The position numbers were made by a program, and so were the translations under genes. From contig CM040453.1 of NCBI GenBank assembly GCA_022749755.1, forward strand, positions 9,446,102 through 9,510,101: 64,000 bases of DNA. Direction: 5' to 3'. Position 1 is the stretch's first letter, and every line of letters begins with the position of its first letter. This DNA is from Azadirachta indica. Lineage: Eukaryota; Streptophyta; Magnoliopsida; Sapindales; Meliaceae. The notes below the pieces were generated by a model, which made no database searches, was not told the DNA's origin, and worked only from the letters and a program-made list of their open reading frames with translations. This document shows, one piece after another, positions 1 through 9,499 of this stretch.

Positions 1-194
1 GAAATCTTTCGTCGTGATGAACAATTGTTTCGTCGTCATGAACAATTGTTTCGCCGCTAGGAAAAAATCTTCTGTCATAATGAATAATTGTTCAGTAAGC
101 CGCATTGAAGACATTATCAGCCATGTTGATGATGTTTTCACGCTTAATGAAGAGATTTTGGATCGTTTGTCGAGATTTTCAGACGTAATAAATA

Positions 195-215
195 TTCTTC
201 CGTCGTTAGGAAGAA
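195..215 (+). repeat. Short dyad, 7-bp stem with 7-nt loop, once per unit
   Basis: TTCTTCC at 195-201 and GGAAGAA at 209-215 are reverse complements separated by GTCGTTA. The dyad is present in G-type units throughout the array. In R-type units (CGCTACGAAG or CGTTACGAAG) the innermost pair is lost and a 6-bp stem remains. The stem is too short and too AT-flanked to call a terminator, and no transcription unit is evident. It may only be a by-product of the sub-repeat sequence. Confidence 0.6.
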
Positions 216-305
216 ATCTTTCGTCGTGATGAACAATTGTTTCGTCGTCATGAACAATTGTTTCGCCGCAAGGAAAAAATCTTCTGTCATAATGAATAAT
301 TGTTC
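201..305 (+). repeat. Five tandem 21-bp sub-repeats inside the unit
   Basis: Reading in 21-bp steps from 201 gives five related blocks: 201-221, 222-242, 243-263, 264-284 and 285-305. Blocks 2 and 3 differ at one base of 21 (GTGATGAAC against GTCATGAAC). Blocks 1 and 4 share AGGAAnAAATCTT and match at 16 of 21. Blocks 2 and 5 share ATGAAnAATTGTT and match at 16 of 21, and blocks 1 and 2 also match at 16 of 21. Blocks 1 to 4 open with CGTCGT or CGCCGC. The following 107 bp do not align well to this series (about 5 to 8 matches of 21), so I do not extend it. Translated in frame, the region shows a seven-residue rhythm, as expected for 21-bp repeats. The pattern recurs in nearly every unit. Confidence 0.88.
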
Positions 306-437
306 AGTAAGCCGCATTGAAGACATTATCAGCCATGTTGATGATGTTTTCACGCTTAATGAAGAGATTTTGGATCGTTTGTCGAGATTTTCAGACGTAA
401 TAAATATTCTTCCGTCGCTACGAAGAAATCTTTCGTC
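226..437 (+). repeat. Representative 212-bp satellite unit
   Basis: This is a clean example, taken from the GTG in the CGTCGTGATGAAC landmark to the base before the next one. It contains 77 G or C out of 212 (36%), with more T than A and more G than C on this strand. Thirteen CpG dinucleotides are present where base composition predicts about seven. Two CAATTG (MfeI) sites lie 21 bp apart and one TCGA (TaqI) site lies in GTCGAGATT. Because 212 is not a multiple of 3, any reading frame shifts at each unit, and one stop codon per unit closes the open frame on each strand. This unit ends with the R-type form CGCTACGAAG, while the preceding unit ends with CGTTAGGAAG. Confidence 0.95.
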
Positions 438-649
438 GTGATGAACAATTGTTTCGTTGTCATGAACAATTGTTTCGCCGCAAGGAAAAAATCTTCTGTC
501 ATAATGAATAATTGTTCAGTAAGCCGCATTGAAGACATTATCAGCCATGTTGATGATGTTTTCACGCTTAATGAAGAGATTTTGGATCGTTTGTCGAGAT
601 TTTCAGACGTAATAAATATTCTTCCGTCGTTAGGAAGAAATCTTTCGTC

Positions 650-840
650 GTGATGAACAATTGTTTCGCCGCAAGGAAAAAATCTTCTGTCATAATGAAT
701 AATTGTTCAGTAAGCCGCATTGAAGACATTATCAGCCATGTTGATGATGTTTTCACGCTTAATGAAGAGATTTTGGATCGTTTGTCGAGATTTTCAGACG
801 TAATAAATATTCTTCCGTCGTTAGGAAGAAATCTTTCGTC
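650..840 (+). repeat. 191-bp short unit (one 21-bp sub-repeat missing)
   Basis: The spacing from the preceding landmark at 650 to the next at 841 is 191 bp. Only one copy of the ATGAACAATTG sub-repeat is present before CGCCGCAAGG, where normal units have two. The remaining sequence is intact. Exact loss of 21 bp is what unequal exchange or slippage between blocks 2 and 3 would produce. Confidence 0.93.
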
Positions 841-1031
841 GTGATGAACAATTGTTTCGCCGCAAGGAAAAAATCTTCTGTCATAATGAATAAATGTTCA
901 ATAAGCCGCATTGAAGACATTATCAGCCATGTTGATGATGTTTTCACGCTTAATGAAGAGATTTTGGATTGTTTGTCGAGATTTTCAGACGTAATAAATA
1001 TTCTTCCGTCGTGACGAAGAAATCTTTCGTC
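841..1031 (+). repeat. 191-bp short unit, adjacent to another short unit
   Basis: As in its left neighbour, a single ATGAACAATTG sub-repeat precedes CGCCGCAAGG. The unit carries its own variants (AATAAATGTTCAATAAG and GGATTGTTTG) that the neighbour lacks. Two short units side by side may reflect spread of one deletion by local duplication followed by separate mutation, or two independent losses. Confidence 0.92.
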
Positions 1032-4000
1032 GGGATGAACAATTGTTTCGTCGTCATGAACAATTGTTTCGCCGCAAGGAAAAAATCTTCTGTCATTATG
1101 AATAATTGTTCAGTAAGCTGCATTGAAGACATTATCAGCCATGTTGATGATGTTTTCACGCTTAATGAAGAGATTTTGGATCGTTTGTCGAGATTTTCAG
1201 ACGTAATAAATATTCTTCCGTCGTTAGGAAGAAATCTTTCGTCGTGATGAACAATTGTTTCGTGTCATGAACAATTGTTTCGCCGCAAGGAAAAAATCTT
1301 CTGTCATAATGAATAATTGTTCAGTAAGCCGCATTGAAGACATTATCAGCCATGTTGATGATGTTTTCACGCTTAATGAAGAGATTTTGGATCGTTTGTC
1401 GAGATTTTCAGACGTAATAAATATTCTTCCGTCGCTACGAAGAAATCTTTCGTCGTGATGAACAATTGTTTCGTTGTCATGAACAATTGTTTCGCCGCAA
1501 GGAAAAAATCTTCTGTCATAATGAATAATTGTTCAGTAAGCCGCATTGAAGACATTATCAGCCATGTTGATGATGTTTTCACGCTTAATGAAGAGATTTT
1601 GGATCGTTTGTCGAGATTTTCAGACGTAATAAATATTCTTCCGTCGTTAGGAAGAAATCTTTCGTCGTGATGAACAATTGTTTCGTCGTCATGAACAATT
1701 GTTTCGCCGCAAGGAAAAAATCTTCTGTCATAATGAATAATTGTTCAGTAAGCCGCATTGAAGACATTATCAGCCATGTTGATGATGTTTTCACGCTTAA
1801 TGAAGAGATTTTGGATCGTTTGTCGAGATTTTCAGACGTAATAAATATTCTTCCGTCGTTACGAAGAAATCTTTCGTCGTGATGAACAATTGTTTCGTTG
1901 TCATGAACAATTGTTTCGCCGCAAGGAAAAAATCTTCTGTCATAATGAATAATTGTTCAGTAAGCCGCATTGAAGACATTATCAGCCATGTTGATGATGT
2001 TTTCACGCTTAATGAAGAGATTTTGGATCGTTTGTCGAGATTTTCAGACGTAATAAATATTCTTCCGTCGTTACGAAGAAATCTTTCGTCGTGATGAACA
2101 ATTGTTTCGTCGTCATGAACAATTGTTTCGCCGCAAGGAAAAAATCTTCTGTCATAATGAATAATTGTTCAGTAAGCCGCATTGAAGACATTATCAGCCA
2201 TGTTGATGATGTTTTCACGCTTAATGAAGAGATTTTGGATCGTTTGTCGAGATTTTCAGACGTAATAAATATTCTTCCGTCGTTACGAAGAAATCTTTCG
2301 TCGTGATGAACAATTGTTTCGTCGTCATGAACAATTGTTTCGCCGCAAGGAAAAAATCTTCTGTCATAATGAATAATTGTTCAGTAAGCCGCATTGAAGA
2401 CATTATCAGCCATGTTGATGATGTTTTCACGCTTAATGAAGAGATTTTGGATCGTTTGTCGAGATTTTCAGACGTAATAAATATTCTTCCGTCGCTACGA
2501 AGAAATCTTTCGTCGTGATGAATAATTGTTTCGTTGTCATGAACAATTGTTTCGCCGCAAGGAAAAAATCTTCTGTCATAATGAATAATTGTTCAGTAAG
2601 CCGCATTGAAGACATTATCAGCCATGTTGATGATGTTTTCACGCTTAATGAAGAGATTTTGGATCGTTTGTCGAGATTTTCAGACGTAATAAATATTCTT
2701 CCGTCGTTAGGAAGAAATTTTTCGTCGTGATGAACAATTGTTTCGTCGTCATGAACAATTGTTTCGCCGCAAGGAAAAAATCTTCTGTCATAATGAATAA
2801 ATGTTCAATAAGCCGTATTGAAGACATTATCAGCCATGTTGATGATGTTTTCACGCTTAATGAAGAGATTTTGGATCGTTTGTCGATATTTTCAGACGTA
2901 ATAAATATTCTTCCGTCGCTACGAAGAAATTTTTCGTCGTGATGAACAACTGTTTCGTTGTCATGAACAATTGTTTCGCCTCAAGGAAAAAATCTTCTGT
3001 CATAATGAATAATTGTTCAGTAAGCCGCATTGAAGACTTTATCAGCCATGCTGATGATGTTTTCACGCTGAATGAAGAGATTTTGGATCGTTTGTCGAGA
3101 TTTTCAGACGTAATAAATATTCTTCCGTCGTTAGGAAGAAATCTTTCGTCGTGATGAACAATTGCTTCGTCGTGATGAACAATTGTTTCGCCGCAAGGAA
3201 AAAATCTTCTGTCATAATGAATAATTGTTCAGTAAGCCGCATTGAAGACATTATCAGCCATGTTGATGATGTTTTCACGCTTAATGAAGAGATTTTGGAT
3301 CGTTTGTCGAGATTTTCAGACGTAATAAATATTCTTCCGTCGTTAGGAAGAAATCTTTCGTCGTGATGAACAATTGTTTCGTCGTCATGAACAATTGTTT
3401 CGCCGCAAGGAAAAAATCTTCTGTCATAATGAATAATTGTTCAGTAAGCCGCATTGAAGACATTATCAGCCATGTTGATGATGTTTTCACGCTTAATGAA
3501 GAGATTTTGGATCGTTTGTCGAGATTTTCAGACGTAATAAATATTCTTCCGTCGTTACGAAGAAATCTTTCGTCGTGATGAACAATTGTTTCGTTGTCAT
3601 GAACAATTGTTTCGCCGCAAGGAAAAAATCTTCTGTCATAATGAATAATTGTTCAGTAAGCCGCATTGAAGACATTATCAGCCATGTTGATGATGTTTTC
3701 ACGCTTAATGAAGAGATTTTGGATCGTTTGTCGAGATTTTCAGACGTAATAAATATTCTTCCGTCGTTAGGAAGAAATCTTTCGTCGTGATGAACAATTG
3801 TTTCGTCGTCATGAACAATTGTTTCGCCGCAAGGAAAAAATCTTCTGTCATAATGAATAAATGTTCAGTAAGCCGCATTGAAGACATTATCAGCCATGTT
3901 GATGATGTTTTCACGCTTAATGAAGAGATTTTGGATCGTTTGTCGAGATTTTCAGACGTAATAAATATTCTTCCGTCGTTACGAAGAAATCTTTCGTCGT

Positions 4001-7000
4001 GATGAACAATTGTTTCGTCGTCATGAACAATTGTTTCGCCGCAAGGAAAAAATCTTCTGTCATAATGAATAATTGTTCAGTAAGCCGCATTGAAGACATT
4101 ATCAGCCATGTTGATGATGTTTTCACGCTTAATGAAGAGATTTTGGATCGTTTGTCGAGATTTTCAGACGTAATAAATATTCTTCCGTCGTTAGGAAGAA
4201 ATCTTTCGTCGTGATGAACAATTGTTTCGTCGTCATGAACAATTGTTTCGCCGCAAGGAAAAAATCTTCTGTCATAATGAATAATTGTTCAGTAAGCCGC
4301 ATTGAAGACATTATCAGCCATGTTGATGATGTTTTCACGCTTAATGAAGAGATTTTGGATCGTTTGTCGAGATTTTCAGACGTAATAAATATTCTTCCGT
4401 CGTTAGGAAGAAATCTTTCGTCGTGATGAACAATTGTTTCGTCGTCATGAACAATTGTTTCGCCGCAAGGAAAAAATCTTCTGTCATAATGAATAATGTT
4501 CAGTAAGCCGCATTGAAGACATTATCAGCCATGTTGATGATGTTTTCACGCTTAATGAAGAGATTTTGGATCGTTTGTCGAGATTTTCAGACGTAATAAA
4601 TATTCTTCCGTCGCTACGAAGAAATCTTTCGTCGTGATGAACAATTGTTTCGTCGTCATGAACAATTGTTTCGCCGCAAGGAAAAAATCTTCTGTCATAA
4701 TGAATAAATGTTCAGTAAGCCGCATTGAAGACATTATCAGCCATGTTGATGATGTTTTCACGCTTAATGAAGAGATTTTGGATCGTTTGTCGAGATTTTC
4801 AGACGTAATAAATATTCTTCCGTCGATACGAAGAAATCTTTCGTCGTGATGAATAATTGTTTCGTTGTCATGAACAATTGTTTCGCCGCAAGGAAAAAAT
4901 CTTCTGTCATAATGAATAAATGTTCAGTAAGCCGCATTGAAGACATTATCAGCCATGTTGATGATGTTTTCACGCTGAATGAAGAGATTTTGGATCGTTT
5001 GTCGAGATTTTCATACGTAATAAATATTCTTCCATCGCTAGGAAGAAATCTTTCGTCGTGATGAACAATTGTTTCGTCGTCATGAACAATTGTTTCGCCG
5101 CAAGGAAAAAATCTTCTGTCATAATGAATAATTGTTCAGTAAGCCGCATTGAAGACATTATCAGCCATGTTGATGATGTTTTCACGCTTAATGAAGAGAT
5201 TTTGGATCGTTTGTCGAGATTTTCATACGTAATAAATATTCTTCCGTCGCTAGGAAGAAATCTTTCGTCGTGATGAACAATTGTTTCGTCGTCATGAACA
5301 ATTGTTTCGCCGCAAGGAAAAAATCTTCTGTCATAATGAATAATTGTTCAGTAAGCCGCATTGAAGACATTATCAGCCATGTTGATGATGTTTTCACGCT
5401 TAATGAAGAGATTTTGGATCGTTTGTCGAGATTTTCAGACGTAATAAATATTCTTCCGTCGTTAGGAAGAAATCTTTCGTCGTGATGAACAATTGTTTCG
5501 TCGTCATGAACAATTGTTTCGCCGCAAGGAAAAAATCTTCTGTCATAATGAATAAATGTTCAGTAAGCCGCATTGAAGACATTATCAGCCATGTTGATGA
5601 TGTTTTCACGCTTAATGAAGAGATTTTGGATCGTTTGTCGAGATTTTCAGACGTAATAAATATTCTTCCGTCGTTAGGAAGAAATCTTTCGTCGTGATGA
5701 ACAATTGTTTCGTCGTGATGAACAATTGTTTCGCCGCAAGGAAAAAATCTTCTGTCATAATGAATAATTGTTCAGTAAGCCGCATTGAAGACATTATCAG
5801 CCATGTTGATGATGTTTTCACGCTTAATGAAGAGATTTTGGATCGTTTGTCGAGATTTTCAGACGTAATAAATATTCTTCCGTCGTAGGAAGAAATCTTT
5901 CGTCGTGATGAACAATTGTTTCGTCGTCATGAACAATTGTTTCGCCGCAAGGAAAAAATCTTCTGTCATAATGAATAATTGTTCAGTAAGCCGCATTGAA
6001 GACATTATCAGCCATGTTGATGATGTTTTCACGCTTAATGAAGAGATTTTGGATCGTTTGTCGAGATTTTCAGACGTAATAAATATTCTTCCGTCGTTAG
6101 GAAGAAATCTTTCGTCGTGATGAACAATTGTTTCGTCGTCATGAACAATTGTTTCGCCGCAAGGAAAAAATCTTCTGTCATAATGAATAAATGTTCAGTA
6201 AGCCGCATTGAAGACATTATCAGCCATGTTGATGATGTTTTCACGCTTAATGAAGAGATTTTGGATCGTTTGTCGAGATTTTCAGACGTAATAAATATTC
6301 TTCCGTCGCTACGAAGAAATCTTTCGTCGTGATGAATAATTGTTTCGTTGTCATGAACAATTGTTTCGCCGCAAGGAAAAAATCTTCTGTCATAATGAAT
6401 AAATGTTCAGTAAGCCGCATTGAAGACATTATCAGCCATGTTGATGATGTTTTCACGCTTAATGAAGAGATTTTGGATCGTTTGTCGAGATTTTCAGACG
6501 TAATAAGTATTCCTCCGTCGTTAGGAAGAAATCTTTCGTCGTGATGAACAACTGTTTCGTTGTCATGAACAATTGTTTCGCCTCAAGGAAAAAATCTTCT
6601 GTCATAATGAATAATTGTTCAGTAAGCCGCATTGAAGACATTATCAGCCATGTTGATGATGTTTTCACGCTTAATGAAGAGATTTTGGATCGTTTGTCGA
6701 GATTTTCAGACGTAATAAATATTCTTCCGTCGCTACGAAGAAATCTTTCGTCGTGATGAACAATTGTTTCGTCGTCATGAACAATTGTTTCGCCGCAAGG
6801 AAAAAATCTTCTGTCATAATGAATAATTGTTCAGTAAGCCGCATTGAAGACATTATCAGCCATGTTGATGATGTTTTCACGCTTAATGAAGAGATTTTGG
6901 ATCGTTTGTCGAGATTTTCAGACGTAATAAATATTCTTCCGTCGTTAGGAAGAAATCTTTCGTCGTGATGAACAATTGTTTCGTCGTCATGAACAATTGT

Positions 7001-7600
7001 TTCGCCGCAAGGAAAAAATCTTCTGTCATAATGAATAATTGTTCAGTAAGCCGCATTGAAGACATTATCAGCCATGTTGATGATGTTTTCACGCTTAATG
7101 AAGAGATTTTGGATCGTTTGTCGAGATTTTCAGACGTAATAAATATTCTTCCGTCGTTAGGAAGAAATCTTTCGTCGTGATGAACAATTGTTTCGTCGTC
7201 ATGAACAATTGTTTCGCCGCAAGGAAAAAATCTTCTGTCATAATGAATAATTGTTCAGTAAGCCGCATTGAAGACATTATCAGCCATGTTGATGATGTTT
7301 TCACGCTTAATGAAGAGATTTTGGATCGTTTGTCGAGATTTTCAGACGTAATAAATATTCTTCCGTCGCTACGAAGAAATCTTTCGTCGTGATGAACAAC
7401 TGTTTCGTTGTCATGAACAATTGTTTCGCCGCAAGGAAAAAATCTTCTGTCATAATGAATAATTGTTCAGTAAGCCGCATTGAAGACATTATCAGCCATG
7501 TTGATGATGTTTTCACGCTTAATGAAGAGATTTTGGATCGTTTGTCGAGATTTTCAGACGTAATAAATATTCTTCGGTCGTTAGGAAGAAATCTTTCGTC

Positions 7601-7790
7601 GTGATGAACAATTGTTTCGCCGCAAGGAAAAAATCTTCTGTCATAATGAATAAATGTTCAGTAAGCGCATTGAAGACATTTTCAGCCATGTTGATGATGT
7701 TTTCACGCTTAATGAAGAGATTTTGGATCGTTTGTCGAGATTTTCAGACGTAATAAATATTCTTCGGTCGTTAGGAAGAAATCTTTCGTC
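7601..7790 (+). repeat. 190-bp short unit
   Basis: One 21-bp sub-repeat is missing, as in other 191-bp units, and one further base is lost in GTAAGCGCATTG, where other units read GTAAGCCGCATTG. The ATTTTCAGCC form near 7,678 is also private to this unit. Confidence 0.88.
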
Positions 7791-8639
7791 GTGATGAATA
7801 ATTTTTTCGTCGTCATGAACAATTGTTTCGCCGCAAGGAAAAAATCTTCTGTCATAATGAATAATTGTTCAGTAAGCCGCATTGAAGACATTATCAGCCA
7901 TGTTGATGATGTTTTCACGCTTAATGAAGAGATTTTGGATCGTTTGTCGAGATTTTCAGACGTAATAAATATTCTTCCGTCGCTACGAAGAAATCTTTCG
8001 TCGTGATGAACAATTGTTTCGTGTCATGAACAATTGTTTCGCCGCAAGGAAAAAATCTTCTGTCATAATGAATAATTGTTCAGTAAGCCGCATTGAAGAC
8101 ATTATCAGCCATGTTGATGATGTTTTCACGCTTAATGAAGAGATTTTGGATCGTTTGTCGAGATTTTCAGACGTAATAAATATTCTTCCGTCGTTAGGAA
8201 GAAATCTTTCGTCGTGATGAACAATTGTTTCGTCGTCATGAACAATTGTTTCGCCGCAAGGAAAAAATCTTCTGTCATAATGAATAATTGTTCAGTAAGC
8301 CGCATTGAAGACATTATCAGCCATGTTGATGATGTTTTCACGCTTAATGAAGAGATTTTGGATCGTTTGTCGAGATTTTCAGACGTAATAAATATTCTTC
8401 CGTCGCTAGGAAGAAATCTTTCGTCGTGATGAATAATTGTTTCGTCGTCATGAACAATTGTTTCGCCGCAAGGAAAAAATCTTCTGTCATAATGAATAAT
8501 TGTTCAGTAAGCCGCATTGAAGACATTATCAGCCATGTTGATGATGTTTTCACGCTTAATGAAGAGATTTTGGATCGTTTGTCGAGATTTTCAGACGTAA
8601 TAAATATTCTTCCGTCGTTAGGAAGAAATCTTTTTCGTC

Positions 8640-8809
8640 GTGATGAACAATTGTTTCGCCGCAAGGAAAAAATCTTCTGTCATAATGAATAATTGTTCAG
8701 TAAGCCGCATTGAAGACGTTATCAGCCATGCTGATGATGTTTTCACGCTTAATGAAGAGATTTTGGATTGTTTGTCGAGATTTTCAGACGTAATAAGTAT
8801 TCTTCCGTC
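8640..8809 (+). repeat. 170-bp unit (two 21-bp sub-repeats missing)
   Basis: The spacing between landmarks is 170 bp, which is 212 minus 42. At the left end only one ATGAACAATTG block is present. At the right end ATTCTTCCGTCG joins directly to TGATGAAC, so block 1 (the AGGAAGAAATC block) is also gone. The next unit, 8,810-9,000, is a 191-bp form. This supports 21-bp quantised length change. Confidence 0.9.
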
Positions 8810-9000
8810 GTGATGAACAATTGTTGCGCCGCAAGGAAAAAATCTTCTGTCATAATGAATAAATGTTCAGTAAGCCGCATTGAAGACATTATCAGCCATG
8901 TTGATGATGTTTTCACGCTTAATGAAGAGATTTTGGATCGTTTGTCGAGATTTTCAGACGTAATAAATATTCTTCCGTCGTTAGGAAGAAATCTTTCGTC
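8810..9000 (+). repeat. 191-bp short unit following the 170-bp unit
   Basis: A single ATGAACAATTG block, with a private G (ATTGTTGCGCCGC), precedes the A-tract, giving 191 bp to the next landmark at 9,001. Together with the unit before it, three 21-bp blocks have been lost within 361 bp, making this a local hot spot of contraction. Confidence 0.88.
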
Positions 9001-9499
9001 GTGATGAACAATTGTTTCGTTGTCATGAACAATTGTTTCGCCGCAAGGAAAAAATCTTCTGTCATAATGAATAATTGTTCAGTAAGCCGCATTGAAGACA
9101 TTATCAGCCATGTTGATGATGTTTTCACGCTTAATGAAGAGATTTTGGATCGTTTGTCGAGATTTTCAGACGTAATAAATATTCTTCCGTCGTTAGGAAG
9201 AAATCTTTCGTCGTGATGAACAATTGTTTCGTCGTCATGAACAATTGTTTCGCCGCAAGGAAAAAATCTTCTGTCATAATGAATAATTGTTCAGTAAGCC
9301 GCATTGAAGACATTATCAGCCATGTTGATGATGTTTTCACGCTTAATGAAGAGATTTTGGATCGTTTGTCGAGATTTTCAGACGTAATAAATATTCTTCC
9401 GTCGTTAGGAAGAAATCTTTCGTCGTGATGAACAATTGTTTCGTCGTCATGAACAATTGTTTCGCCGCAAGGAAAAAATCTTCTGTCATAATGAATAAT

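Noticed and set aside
195..215. Intrinsic transcription terminator
   Set aside because: The stem is only 7 bp with no following T-run on the same strand, it repeats in every unit, and no transcription unit is evident.
14..229. A family of ~71-codon open frames repeated on the + strand, with a ~69-codon family on the - strand
   Set aside because: They repeat with the satellite unit, shift frame at each unit because 212 is not a multiple of 3, and overlap on both strands. Point variants and 1-bp indels break them freely. I recognise no domain. They are by-products of the repeat.
226..229. GTGA overlap of the stop of one open frame with the start of the next, resembling translational coupling in a bacterial operon
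   Set aside because: The overlap follows directly from a 216-bp frame on a 212-bp period. No ribosome binding site pattern or gene content supports an operon.
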